From Geothrix fermentans DSM 14018 (GTDB lineage: Bacteria > Acidobacteriota > Holophagae > Holophagales > Holophagaceae), in contig NZ_AUAU01000006.1 in NCBI RefSeq assembly GCF_000428885.1, positions 62,001-126,000 of the forward strand: 64,000 bases of DNA, in the 5' to 3' direction. The notes under the pieces are model-generated. The model saw only the letters and a list, made by a program, of their open reading frames with translations. It did no database searches and was not told where the DNA came from. This document shows, one piece after another, positions 8,438 through 16,700 of this stretch. The stretch's first letter is position 1; every line of letters starts with the position of its first letter. The position numbers and the translations under genes are program-made.

Positions 8438-9496
8438 ATGCCGATCCGTCGCTGGACACTCCCCCTGGTCGCCGTCCTTGCCCACGGCCAGGAGACCGCG
8501 CCGCTCCCGCCGCAGGCCGGCGGATCCTGGCGGCCGGCCTGGGAGCTGACCCTCCGGGGGGACCGGCTTTCGGATGCCGGCTACGATCCGGAGTCCTTCC
8601 GCCGGGTGGATCTCCAGCTCCGGCTGCGCTGGGCCTGGGAGTCCGGGAACCTGCGCCTGGAGGCCGGGACACGGTCGGCCCTGGGCTCGGACGGGAACCG
8701 GCTCAACGCCGACCGCTGGGACCAGCAGCCCTCCAACGGGAACCAGGTGGATGTGGCCAAGGCCACCTGGACGGAGCTGTCCGAGCGCGCCTTCGGCTCT
8801 CTGACCCTGGGCTTCCAGGAGAGCGGGCTCCTGGCCCCCCAGGCCCTGTGGGACCGGAACCTCCGCTTCCTGGGCGCCGGCGGGCGCTTCGGGCTGCGCA
8901 GCCCCGGCGGCCTGGTCCAGGAGGCGGGCTTCCGGGTGGCCGCGGGCCGGGTCCGGGACGTGCTGGGGGGCCGCGTGAACCTCCTGGCGGGACAGCTGGT
9001 GCTCAAGCTGGACACGGGGCCCTGGTCCTGGACCGCCCATGCGGATCGCTGGGGCCTGGCCTGGGACGCGGGTGACGAGCGGCTCCGGGCCCTGCCCGGG
9101 CACGATCCGGCGCAGCGCCAGCGCATGACGGTGGAGGCCGCGGGAGTCTCGGCCACCTGGCATGCGGCCCTCCCGCTGGAGGCAGGCTGGTCCGGCTCCA
9201 GGAACCGCGAGACCGGCGAAACCGCCGAGGAGGCGCAGCTCGCCCTGGGCAGCCGCCAGCGGCTCTACTGGCCCCAGCTGGCCCTCTCCTGGCAGCGCCT
9301 GTCCTCCACGGGCACGCTCTATCCCGTGAACGGGGACGAGTGGTGGCACTACCGCCGCGCACGCGGCCCGCGCGTGGACCTGGCCCTGCCCCTGCCGGAC
9401 CGCTGGCTCGTCGCCGTCGTGTACCTGCGGCAGCGCTACGACGGGGCGGACGAATCCATCGCCCGGACCCTGCTGGTCCTCTCGAAGCGGTTCTGA
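8438..9496 (+). CDS. Outer-membrane beta-barrel protein, uncharacterised
   Basis: A 352-residue protein with a short signal peptide (PLVAVLAHGQE near residue 20) followed by alternating hydrophobic/polar stretches with many Trp, Arg and Gly residues. It ends in ...VLSKRF, the terminal aromatic residue typical of Bam-assembled outer-membrane barrels. The pattern resembles porin or alginate-export-like barrels, but no specific family could be recognised. The start at 8438 gives the signal peptide directly. The 200-nt gap to the divergent MocR-type gene could hold a shared control region, so this barrel is a plausible target of that regulator (inference). Confidence 0.75.
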   Translation: MPIRRWTLPLVAVLAHGQETAPLPPQAGGSWRPAWELTLRGDRLSDAGYDPESFRRVDLQLRLRWAWESGNLRLEAGTRSALGSDGNRLNADRWDQQPSNGNQVDVAKATWTELSERAFGSLTLGFQESGLLAPQALWDRNLRFLGAGGRFGLRSPGGLVQEAGFRVAAGRVRDVLGGRVNLLAGQLVLKLDTGPWSWTAHADRWGLAWDAGDERLRALPGHDPAQRQRMTVEAAGVSATWHAALPLEAGWSGSRNRETGETAEEAQLALGSRQRLYWPQLALSWQRLSSTGTLYPVNGDEWWHYRRARGPRVDLALPLPDRWLVAVVYLRQRYDGADESIARTLLVLSKRF

Positions 9497-9520
9497 TACC
9501 CAATCACCATCAAGAATGAA

Positions 9521-9708
9521 GATTCACCACGGAGGCACAGAACCCACGGAGGCGGCACGGAGCCCTCCGTGCAACTCCGTGATGGGCAGGCCAGAGGCCG
9601 CTTCCGGCTCCGCCGGAAGCCACAGGAGGCGCCGGGCCCGGACCCGCCTGGAGCGTTCCGGACCCGGCGCCTCCTGTGTGCCCATGCTCCGTTCCTCCGT
9701 GGTGGATC
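9521..9708. repeat. Inverted repeat with 9-nt units (CACGGAGGN type) and nested GC stem
   Basis: The spacer between the convergent genes ending at 9496 and 9744 holds outer arms built from ACCACGGAGGCACAG / CCTCCGTGGTGGATC. Inside them is a perfect 16-bp stem, CACAGGAGGCGCCGGG (9621-9636) with its complement at 9663-9678, and a small hairpin GCTTCCGGC/GCCGGAAGC. No open frame here looks coding. It belongs to the same class as nine other spacers in this window. Confidence 0.75.
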
Positions 9709-9743
9709 TTTTACGATTGATTGCAATTTGGTATGAGCCCAGA

Positions 9744-10418
9744 TCAGTACGCCCGCTCGTCCTGGGGCGGGGCGTAGTCGCGGCCGAACTTGTTCTTGTG
9801 CGGCTCCAGGGCCGGCAGGGACAGGTCCAGGTCCCAGGCGCCGCGGGTGACGCCCTCGCCGATCCGCACCGTCCAGGTCCGCTCGCTGGCCTCGGGATGC
9901 CAGAGGCGCAGCCGGTAGGCGCCCGGTGGCACCTGGTCGAAGGCCAGACCGGTCCGCCCGTCCAGCACCTGGGCGAAGGGCGTCGTCACCACCCAGAGGA
10001 AGGCGTTCATCTGGTGGTGCACGTTGCAGTAGAGCTTCACGAGGCCGGGCCGCGCCACCTTCACCCTGGGCGCGTCCCCCGGCTGGTACTGGCCCGTGTC
10101 GAAGCGGTTGCCCTCGGTGACGCTGAACACGTTGTGGAGGATGTGGTCGAGGTTGGGGAAGGCCACCTCCGTCCCCGGCGTGGCGAGGGAGACCCGCGGA
10201 TGGAACTGCTTCCCCACGGTCCTGATGGACACGGGCCGGGAGGGCCCCGGGGCCGGCAGGGGGACGTCGAGGGGCTCCAGGATGGCCACGCAGTCCTGGA
10301 GCGAGGGCCGGACCTTGCCGCCCTTCTCGTGCAGGCGCACGGGGCCCTGGAGGCCGCCCGCGAGAAGGGGAACGGCCAGCACCAGGATCGGCAGGCCGTT
10401 CGCGAGGACTCGTCTCAT
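9744..10418 (-). CDS. Secreted cupredoxin-like protein (methylamine-utilization/plastocyanin-like)
   Basis: About 224 residues, with a signal peptide (VLANGLPILVLAVPLLAGG). The middle resembles the plastocyanin-like proteins often labelled methylamine utilization protein: a His in FPNLDHILHN and a Cys-His-Met cluster in LYCNVHHQMNAF give a plausible type-1 copper site. The C-terminal part has a carboxypeptidase-regulatory-like fold pattern (VPPGAYRLRLWHPE). It is probably a periplasmic copper-binding protein; electron transfer or sensing cannot be separated from sequence. An in-frame ATG nine bases upstream (10425-10427) is an equal start candidate. It is divergent from the membrane kinase at 10473 with only about 45 nt between, so the two are probably co-regulated. 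Confidence 0.8.
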   Translation of the reverse strand: MRRVLANGLPILVLAVPLLAGGLQGPVRLHEKGGKVRPSLQDCVAILEPLDVPLPAPGPSRPVSIRTVGKQFHPRVSLATPGTEVAFPNLDHILHNVFSVTEGNRFDTGQYQPGDAPRVKVARPGLVKLYCNVHHQMNAFLWVVTTPFAQVLDGRTGLAFDQVPPGAYRLRLWHPEASERTWTVRIGEGVTRGAWDLDLSLPALEPHKNKFGRDYAPPQDERAY

Positions 10419-10472
10419 GCGTGGCATCCCGGGTAGATTCGAGCCAGTATAGCCACCACCCAAGGGAGGCCG

Positions 10473-12620
10473 ATGCCGCAGGGCATGAGCTGGTACCGAA
10501 CGCTGGCCTGGACCTTCTTCCTCCGGCAGGCCGCGGCCATCGCCGCCCTCCTGGCCTTCATCCTCTGGGTGGCCTACAGCGAGGCGGATCGCGGCGCGCG
10601 GGCCACGGCCAGCGCCAGCCTCTCCGCCGGGCGGTATGTGGTGGAGCGCGCCTTCGAGCAGCAGGGGCGCTCCCTGGACGCGGGGCTGGAGGTCTTCACG
10701 GAATACTCGGGCAACCTGGCACTGGTGGAGCACGCGCTGGAGGCAGGGGCCTCCACCAGCCTCGCGGACACCCTGTCGGAGAACCTGCCGCGCCTGGGCG
10801 CGGACCTGGCCCTGGTGGTGAAGCCGGACGGCAGCCTGCTGGCGGCCACCGGCGGCGGCGGACGCCTCTCCTTCCCCGACGCCGGCATCCTCCAGATGGC
10901 CCTGGCGCCCGAGGAGGCCGAGGTGGCGGGCCACCGCGGGCCCTTCTACCGGGGCTTCCTCCGGGTGGACTGGGGGGACCGGCCGGGGATCTACCACGCC
11001 GTGGCCCGGCCGCTGAAGTCCCCGGGCGGCCGGCCCCTGGGGGCCATGCTGGTGGGCGTGCGGGTGGACGACCGCGCCGCCCTGGACCTCCGGCGCGTGG
11101 CCATCGCCGGGCCCCAGCGCGGCGACCCCTCCGCCCACCTGGCCCTGCTCAGCCGCTTCCAGACCCTGGGGGCCACCCTCCCGGGGCGCGGGGAGCTGGA
11201 CCGGCTGCTGGCCCGGGACCCGGCCCTCCTGGCCGCGCGGGGGCCGGTGCTGGACGGCCAGGGCTCCGGCGTCCTCTCCTTCCGCGTGGACGGGCGGCCC
11301 TACCTGGGGATGGTCTCCCCCATCCGGGGCGTGAACGCCCTCGATCTGGAGTTGGCGGACGTCCTGCTGCTGCCCGTGGATCCGCTCATGGCCCCCTTCC
11401 GCAACCTCCAGCGGGCCATCCTCATTGCCGGCGCGGCGGGGCTTCTGGCGGCCCTGGCCCTCAGCCTCCGCTCGGCCCGGAAGGTCACGGCGCCCCTCAA
11501 GGCGCTGGCCACGGCCACGGAGGCCCTGGCGGCGGGAGAGCACCCCGGGCCCCTGGCCCTCGTGCCCACCGAGGACGAGGTGGGCGTGCTGACCCGCACC
11601 TTCAAGTCCATGGTGGCGGAGCTGCAGGCCAAGGACGAGCTGCTGGCCCTGCTGGGCTCCGCCCGGCGCAGGCCCGCGGTCCCGGCTCCCGTGCGTGCCG
11701 TCCCAGCGCGGGAGGATGAGGCCACGCAGCGCCTCCGGCCCGGGGGCCCGGCCCCGGAGGAGCCCCTGCCGGCCCCGCTCCAGGCGGGCGCCACCTTCGC
11801 CGGGCGGTACCGGGTGGAGCGGATGCTGGGCCGGGGCGGCATGGGCGTGGTCCTCCAGGTGCGGGACCTCCAGCTGGAGGAGGACGTGGCCCTCAAGGTC
11901 GTGCGCGCCGGGCTGGCCTCGCAGCCGGCCTACCTGGAGCGGCTCAAGCAGGAGATCCGCCTGGCCCGCCGGATCACCCACCGCTACGTGCTCCGCATCC
12001 ACGACTTCGGCGAGAGCGACGGCATCCCCTACGTGACCATGGAGTACCTGCGGGGCACCACCCTCCGGGAGCTGCTGGAGGGGCGCGGGCGCCTGCCCCT
12101 GCCGCTGGCGCTGCGCATCGCCCGCCAGGTGGCGGAGGGCCTGGAGGCCGCCCACCAGGTGGGCGTGGTCCACCGGGACATCAAGCCGGCGAACGTGCTC
12201 TTCGACACCCGGGGCGATGCCAAGATCATGGACTTCGGCCTGGCCGCCCCGGCCGCCGGAGCCGCTCCCGGGGATGAGGGGCAGGTCCACGGGTCGCCGC
12301 GCTACGTGTCGCCGGAGCAGATCCGCGGTGGCCGGGTGGACGCCCGGACGGACCTGTACTCGCTGGGGGTCATGCTCTTCGAGCTGTGCGCCGGGAGCCC
12401 GCCCTTCGACAGCCCCCGCATCGAGGACCTCCTGTCCCTGCACCTGGAAGCGCGGCCGCCGGCCCTGGCGGAGGCCGCGCCGGACCTGCCGCCGGACCTG
12501 GGCCTCCTGGTGGCCCGGCTCATGGAGAAGCGGCCCGAGGACCGCCCCCAGTCCGCCGCCGAGGTGGTGGAGATCCTGAAGGCGCTGGCCTCCGAAGGCG
12601 GGGGCACGTCGCGCCTGTGA
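10473..12620 (+). CDS. Membrane Ser/Thr protein kinase with extracytoplasmic sensor and HAMP domain
   Basis: 715 residues. A transmembrane helix (about 12-35), an extracytoplasmic sensor region (about 36-310, Cache-like), a second helix (about 312-332) and a HAMP segment (about 333-390) precede a Pro-rich linker. A Hanks-type kinase domain occupies about 445-705. Kinase motifs are intact: GRGGMGVVLQ (glycine loop), VALKVV (Lys), VVHRDIKPANVLF (catalytic loop), DFGLA and SPEQIRGG. The layout is unusual: most bacterial Hanks kinases place the sensor C-terminal to the kinase, whereas here it sits N-terminal with HAMP as in chemoreceptors. The start ATG follows GGGAGG. Divergent from the cupredoxin-like gene, which may supply or share its signal. 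Confidence 0.9.
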   Translation: MPQGMSWYRTLAWTFFLRQAAAIAALLAFILWVAYSEADRGARATASASLSAGRYVVERAFEQQGRSLDAGLEVFTEYSGNLALVEHALEAGASTSLADTLSENLPRLGADLALVVKPDGSLLAATGGGGRLSFPDAGILQMALAPEEAEVAGHRGPFYRGFLRVDWGDRPGIYHAVARPLKSPGGRPLGAMLVGVRVDDRAALDLRRVAIAGPQRGDPSAHLALLSRFQTLGATLPGRGELDRLLARDPALLAARGPVLDGQGSGVLSFRVDGRPYLGMVSPIRGVNALDLELADVLLLPVDPLMAPFRNLQRAILIAGAAGLLAALALSLRSARKVTAPLKALATATEALAAGEHPGPLALVPTEDEVGVLTRTFKSMVAELQAKDELLALLGSARRRPAVPAPVRAVPAREDEATQRLRPGGPAPEEPLPAPLQAGATFAGRYRVERMLGRGGMGVVLQVRDLQLEEDVALKVVRAGLASQPAYLERLKQEIRLARRITHRYVLRIHDFGESDGIPYVTMEYLRGTTLRELLEGRGRLPLPLALRIARQVAEGLEAAHQVGVVHRDIKPANVLFDTRGDAKIMDFGLAAPAAGAAPGDEGQVHGSPRYVSPEQIRGGRVDARTDLYSLGVMLFELCAGSPPFDSPRIEDLLSLHLEARPPALAEAAPDLPPDLGLLVARLMEKRPEDRPQSAAEVVEILKALASEGGGTSRL

Positions 12621-12682
12621 GCGCCCACGAGCGTTCCATAAGCAAGCCTGCTTATCGGCCAGGCTCAGCCTGAAATACCTGG

Positions 12683-12846
12683 AACCGCAGAGAACGCAGA
12701 GGGCACAGAGGTGTCCAGGCCAGGACATCCGGGCCTCTGGCCCCGGGCCGCGCATGGCGCCGCCCGAGAAAGGATGTCCGCGGTGGATCGAGTCCCCTTT
12801 GCGATCTCTGTGCGCCCGAAGGGCGTCTCTGTGTTCTCTGCGTTCC
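12683..12846. repeat. Inverted repeat with 9-nt units (CGCAGAGGN type)
   Basis: Left arm AACCGCAGAGAACGCAGAGG and following units (12683-12712), right arm GTCTCTGTGTTCTCTGCGTTCC (12825-12846). A smaller inverted pair, GGACATCC (12723-12730) and GGATGTCC (12772-12779), is nested inside. It fills the first half of the 378-nt gap between the kinase gene and the convergent hydrolase gene; no coding frame is visible. Confidence 0.78.
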
Positions 12847-12884
12847 CCTTCTTTGGCTGAGGTTCACCGGTAAGCAAGACCTTG

Positions 12885-12960
12885 TTCACCACCAAGACCA
12901 CCAAGAACGGCAAAAGCGCCTGGTCTTGGCTTTTCTTGGTGCCTTGGTGTCTTGGTGGTG
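12885..12960. repeat. Inverted repeat with 9-nt units (CACCAAGAN type)
   Basis: Left arm TTCACCACCAAGACCACCAA and on to 12917; right arm, its diverged complement, at 12929-12960 (ending TGTCTTGGTGGTG). The RNA would fold into one long hairpin with a loop of about 11 nt. This is the second of two different repeats placed one after the other in the same convergent gap. Confidence 0.78.
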
Positions 12961-12998
12961 TTCCTGATGTTTTGAATGCGGAGTCGTGTGAATACCGC

Positions 12999-13766
12999 CT
13001 AGGCGGAGGGCAGTCCGTCCAAGAATTCCGCCAGGGCCGCGAGCACTCGCGCCTCCTGGTCCTTGAAGGGGACGTGCCCGCAGCGGGGCAGCTTGAGCAG
13101 CCGCGCGCCGGGCACCCGTTCCGCGATGACCTCGACCTGCCGCAGGGTGGCGTACTCGTCGTCCTCTCCCTGGACCGCCAGGACTGGACAGCGGATGTCG
13201 CGCAGGCAGGCCTCGATGTTCCAGTCCCGGAAGGCCGGCGACAGCCAAGTGTCGTTCCATTCGCGGAACACCCGGGGCGCGTCCGGGTGGTAGCGGGCCA
13301 GCTTCCGGGGCCAGTCCGTGGCGGCCCAGGCCTCCCGGGCCGCGCGCAACCCCGCCAGCGTCTCCTCCTCGATGAACTCGTGGGGCGCCATGACCGCGAG
13401 GCCGAGCGGAGCCTCCGGGAAGGCCGCGGCGAAGAGCAGGGCGATGCTGCCGCCGTCGCTGTGCCCGATGAGCACGGGCCGCGCGATGCCCAGAGCGGCG
13501 AGGAAGGCCGGCAGGGCCCTTTCCGCCTCGCGGTGCATGTAGCGGGGCGTGCGCGGCTCCGGATGGGGGTCGGAGGCCCCATAGCCCGCGCGGGAGCCCG
13601 CCACCACCCGGCAGCCCGTGGCCGCGGCCAGGTGCTGGGGGAAGCTCCGCCACATGGCGGCGCAGCCCAGGCCCTCGTGGAGCAGGACCAGGGCGGGCCG
13701 TCCCTCCGCGGCGGCGGGGATGTCGAGATACTCGATCCGGAAACCATCCACGGTGGTGTGCTTCAT
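12999..13766 (-). CDS. Alpha/beta hydrolase
   Basis: A 255-residue alpha/beta-hydrolase-fold protein with the nucleophile elbow LIGHSDGGS (Ser near 102), a probable acid residue in VQGEDDEYA and the catalytic His in LPRCGHVPF. There is no signal peptide, so it is cytosolic. The fold covers esterases, haloperoxidase-like and C-C hydrolases; the substrate is not predictable. It is divergent from the TrmO-like gene at 13806 with 39 nt between; that gap contains a tandem GCGCTACCCT duplication. Confidence 0.88.
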   Translation of the reverse strand: MKHTTVDGFRIEYLDIPAAAEGRPALVLLHEGLGCAAMWRSFPQHLAAATGCRVVAGSRAGYGASDPHPEPRTPRYMHREAERALPAFLAALGIARPVLIGHSDGGSIALLFAAAFPEAPLGLAVMAPHEFIEEETLAGLRAAREAWAATDWPRKLARYHPDAPRVFREWNDTWLSPAFRDWNIEACLRDIRCPVLAVQGEDDEYATLRQVEVIAERVPGARLLKLPRCGHVPFKDQEARVLAALAEFLDGLPSA

Positions 13767-13805
13767 GGAGCTAGCCTAGCGCTACCCTGGCGCTACCCTT
13801 CCAGC

Positions 13806-14330
13806 ATGGCCGCCTCCGCCTTCACCTACCGCCCCATCGGAGTCCTGCGCTCGCCCTACGCGAAGCGCATCGACGCGCCGCACCAGCCCACGGTGGTGGC
13901 GGGCACGGAGACCGGAGCGCCCGCGGAGGCCACGCTGGAGCTCGATGCCTCCCTCCCGGAGACCGTGCTTCGGGACCTGGAGGGCTTCGAGCGCGTGTGG
14001 CTCATCTTCGCCTTCCACCTCAGCGAGGGCTGGGCGCCCCTGGTGCAGCCGCCGCGGGGGCCCCGGGCCAAGCGGGGCGTGCTGGCCACCCGCTCGCCCC
14101 ACCGGCCCAACGGCCTCGGCCTCTCCTGCGTGGAGCTGGTGGCCGTGGAGGGCCGAACCCTCCGCCTGCGGGGCGTGGACCTGCTGGACGGCACGCCCGT
14201 CCTGGACCTGAAGCCCTACGTGCCCTATGCCGACGCCTTTCCAGAAGCCCGGGCCGGGTGGATCGATGGGGTGGACGAGGCCACGGGCCGCCACTCGGCG
14301 CCGGGCCCCCGGAAACCCCGGCGCGCTTGA
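13806..14330 (+). CDS. TrmO-like tRNA t6A37 N6-methyltransferase (TsaA domain only)
   Basis: A 174-residue protein of the TsaA/TrmO family (UPF0066), which in E. coli methylates N6-threonylcarbamoyladenosine at position 37 of some tRNAs with SAM. Family signatures are PIGVLRSPY at the start, the RPNGLGLS motif (as SPHRPNGLGLSCVEL) and LLDGTPVLDLKPYVPYAD. It consists of the beta-barrel TsaA domain only and lacks the C-terminal domain that makes E. coli TrmO about 235 residues; short forms are known in other lineages. The ATG at 13806 starts the conserved region directly; the open frame upstream runs through a repeat. Confidence 0.85.
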   Translation: MAASAFTYRPIGVLRSPYAKRIDAPHQPTVVAGTETGAPAEATLELDASLPETVLRDLEGFERVWLIFAFHLSEGWAPLVQPPRGPRAKRGVLATRSPHRPNGLGLSCVELVAVEGRTLRLRGVDLLDGTPVLDLKPYVPYADAFPEARAGWIDGVDEATGRHSAPGPRKPRRA

Positions 14331-14390
14331 CGTTACGGGGACCCGCGGCCATCCTGCGGGCACCCCAACCCCTACCCAAGGAGCCATCCC

Positions 14391-14954
14391 ATGGTCCCGC
14401 TCTCCCAGCTCTGGCTACCCATCGTGCTGTCCGCCGTGATCGTCTTCGTGGCCAGCAGCCTCATCCACATGGTCCTGAAGTGGCACAACTCGGACTTCCG
14501 CGCCCTGTCCAACGAGGACGAGGTCCGCGCCGCCATCCGCAAGGGCTCGCCCGCGCCGGGCCAGTACGTGATGCCCCGTTGCAACGACATGAAGGAGATG
14601 GGAACGCCCGAAGTCCAGGCGAAGTACCAGGAGGGCCCCGTGGGCTTCCTCGTGCTGAGCCCCAACGGCTCCCCGAACATGGGCAAGGCCCTGGGCCTGT
14701 GGTTCCTCTACGCCGCGGCCGTGGCCTTCATGGCCGCCTACGTGGCCGGCCACACGCTGGGCGCGGGCGCCCACTACCTGAAGGTGTTCCGCATCGTGGG
14801 CACCGTCTCCTTCCTGACCTATGTGGGCGGCAGCGTGCAGATGGGCATCTGGATGGGCAAGCCCTGGGGCAGCGTGCTCAAGGACCTGCTGGACGGCCTC
14901 ATCTACGGCCTGCTGAGCGCCGGCGTCTTCGGCTGGCTGTGGCCGAGGATCTGA
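14391..14954 (+). CDS. Conserved inner-membrane protein, function unknown
   Basis: 187 residues with an N-terminal helix (about 5-27), a soluble loop with VMPRCNDMKEM, and three further helices (about 100-120, 128-150, 160-182). No family with known function was recognised. A good AAGGAG ribosome site lies before the ATG. The SAM methyltransferase gene begins 4 nt after its stop, so the two are probably co-transcribed. Confidence 0.75.
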   Translation: MVPLSQLWLPIVLSAVIVFVASSLIHMVLKWHNSDFRALSNEDEVRAAIRKGSPAPGQYVMPRCNDMKEMGTPEVQAKYQEGPVGFLVLSPNGSPNMGKALGLWFLYAAAVAFMAAYVAGHTLGAGAHYLKVFRIVGTVSFLTYVGGSVQMGIWMGKPWGSVLKDLLDGLIYGLLSAGVFGWLWPRI

Positions 14955-14958
14955 CGCC

Positions 14959-15726
14959 GTGGAACCCAAGTCCGACCGCTACGGCCGTATCGCCTATCGC
15001 AGCCTCATCGACTGGCCCCAGCGCCTGAAGCGCGAGGCGCCGCTCCTCCAGCGCGTACTGGAGGGGGCGCCTTCGCGGCGGGTGCTGGACCTGGGCTGCG
15101 GCACCGGCGAGCACGCCCGCCTGCTGGCCAGCCTGGGTTTCGAGCCCACGGGCGTGGACGCCTCGCCCGCCCAGCTCGCGGCGGCCCGGGAGGCGGATCC
15201 CTCGGGCCGCTACGTGCAGGGCAGCCTCACGGGGCTGGCGGAGCTGGTCGAACCAGGGCAGGGCGGGGCCCTCTGCGTGGGCAACACGCTGCCCCACCTC
15301 ACGGAGGAGGCGGACCTCCGCCGCTGCTTCGAGGGCCTGGCCTCGCGCCTGCTGCCGGGCGGCGTCTTCCTGCTCCAGACCCTGAACTACGACCGCATCC
15401 TGGACCGCCATGAGCGCGCCCTGCCCGCAGTGGTCCTGCCGGGGGAGGACGGCGATGAGACGGTTTTCCTGCGCCTGATGACCGCCCGCGAGGGCGGACG
15501 CCTCACCTTCACGCCCGTGCGTCTGCGCTGGCATGCGGGGGCCACGCCACCGGTGGAGGTGGTCTCCGCCGAGGAGGTCCAGCTGCGGGCCTGGCGCCGG
15601 ACCGAGGTCGAAGCCCTGCTCGCCGCCGCGGGCTTCGAGGTGCGCGAGGCCCTCGGCACCATGACCGGCGAGGCCTGGAGCCCCACCTCGTCGGACCTGG
15701 TGATGGTCGCGGTGAAGCGCGGCTGA
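14959..15726 (+). CDS. Class I SAM-dependent methyltransferase
   Basis: 255 residues, GTG start 4 nt after the previous stop. Motif I is VLDLGCGTGEHARLLA (about residue 36) followed by the acidic GVDAS loop, typical of Rossmann-type methyltransferases of the UbiE/YcgJ-like group. The later part (RLRWHAGATPPVEVVSAEEV) is unremarkable. The substrate is unknown. No promoter is visible between it and the preceding membrane-protein gene. Confidence 0.85.
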   Translation: MEPKSDRYGRIAYRSLIDWPQRLKREAPLLQRVLEGAPSRRVLDLGCGTGEHARLLASLGFEPTGVDASPAQLAAAREADPSGRYVQGSLTGLAELVEPGQGGALCVGNTLPHLTEEADLRRCFEGLASRLLPGGVFLLQTLNYDRILDRHERALPAVVLPGEDGDETVFLRLMTAREGGRLTFTPVRLRWHAGATPPVEVVSAEEVQLRAWRRTEVEALLAAAGFEVREALGTMTGEAWSPTSSDLVMVAVKRG

Positions 15727-15729
15727 AGG

Positions 15730-15854
15730 CCTCCACGAAGGACACGAAGGAAACGCAAAAGACCGCGAAACCAGAAACTGGCGTTCCGGCCCGGAAGTCC
15801 CAGGTTGGGGCGCCCCGAGCTGCCTTCGTGGCCTTGATCTTCACCTTCGTGGTG
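15730..15854. repeat. Inverted repeat with 9-nt units (CACGAAGGN type)
   Basis: Left arm CTCCACGAAGGACACGAAGG and on to about 15760; right arm at 15822-15854 in the form CCTTCGTGGCC...CACCTTCGTGGTGGG. It occupies the gap between the convergent methyltransferase and hemolysin-III genes. No coding frame is seen. Confidence 0.75.
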
Positions 15855-15890
15855 GGCTTTTCAGAAGTAGGCGGGCCACTGGATCGGGCA

Positions 15891-16652
15891 TCAGCTCCCG
15901 GGGATCACATGGAAGAGCACCCCGAAGACGTGGCAGGCGCTGCCGGCCACCACGAAGAGGTGCCAGAGGGCGTGGTGGTAGGGCAGCTTCTTGAGGCTGT
16001 AGATGGCGGCGCCCACGCTGTAGAAGACGCCGCCGCCGAAGAGCCAGCGCAGGCCTGCGGGTGAGAGCGCGCGGACCAGGGGCTCCGCGGCGATGACGAT
16101 GATCCAGCCCATGAGCAGGTAGATGCCCGTGGAGATCCAGCCCATGCGCTTCACGAAGGCGGGATCCACGGCGGGCCCTGCGGGGGCGTGCAGGTGGTCG
16201 ATGGGGGCCGGGCGCAGGGCGGCCTTGGCGATGCGCCCGTAGAACACGCCCTTGAAGGTGATGCCCAGGACCGCCAGGCCCCAGACCAGGCCGAAGACGG
16301 TCCAGCCCCAGCCCGGGCTGACGCGGCCCAGGGCCGAGAGGCAGAAGGGCGTGTAGGTGCCCGCGATGAGCAGGAAGATGGCCGAGTGGTCGAAGACCTT
16401 GAAGACCAGCTTCACCCGGGGGCCCCGGAAGGCGTGGTACAGCGTGGACATGATGTAGAGCAGGATCAGGGTGGAGCCGAAGATGGCCGCGCCCACCACG
16501 TCCCGGGCCGTGCCGTGGAGGGCCGCCTCCACCACCATGAGCACGAGGCCCGCGATGGCCAGGGCCGCGCCCAGCCCGTGGGTGAGGCTGTTGGCCAGCT
16601 CCTCGCGGGGGGTCTGCGGCGTCGAACCGGGGATGACGGCGCTTCGGGACAT
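15891..16652 (-). CDS. Hemolysin III / PAQR family membrane protein
   Basis: 253 residues with about seven transmembrane helices and the family signatures near the N-terminus (REELANSLTHGLGAAL), in the middle (IMSTLYHAF; FDHSAIFLLIAGTYTPF) and near the C-terminus (HALWHLFVVAGSACH). The conserved His residues and Asp (FDHSAIF) match the metal site of PAQR proteins. Homologues (YqfA/TrhA, B. cereus hemolysin III) influence membrane lipid homeostasis; true haemolysis is not implied. It is divergent from the gamma-glutamyltransferase gene, 48 nt away. Confidence 0.93.
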   Translation of the reverse strand: MSRSAVIPGSTPQTPREELANSLTHGLGAALAIAGLVLMVVEAALHGTARDVVGAAIFGSTLILLYIMSTLYHAFRGPRVKLVFKVFDHSAIFLLIAGTYTPFCLSALGRVSPGWGWTVFGLVWGLAVLGITFKGVFYGRIAKAALRPAPIDHLHAPAGPAVDPAFVKRMGWISTGIYLLMGWIIVIAAEPLVRALSPAGLRWLFGGGVFYSVGAAIYSLKKLPYHHALWHLFVVAGSACHVFGVLFHVIPGS

Positions 16653-16700
16653 GCCCCAAGGATGACAGACTCAAGGACACAGGCACCCAAGAGGCTCTCC

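Noticed and set aside
12683-12960. CRISPR array
   Set aside because: Repeat units are 9 nt, diverged and arranged as inverted arms, with no constant repeat and no spacers of equal length; no cas genes.
12882-13805. N-terminal extension of the TrmO-like protein by 308 codons
   Set aside because: The extension starts inside a repeat and runs antisense to the alpha/beta hydrolase gene; the conserved TsaA start is at 13806.
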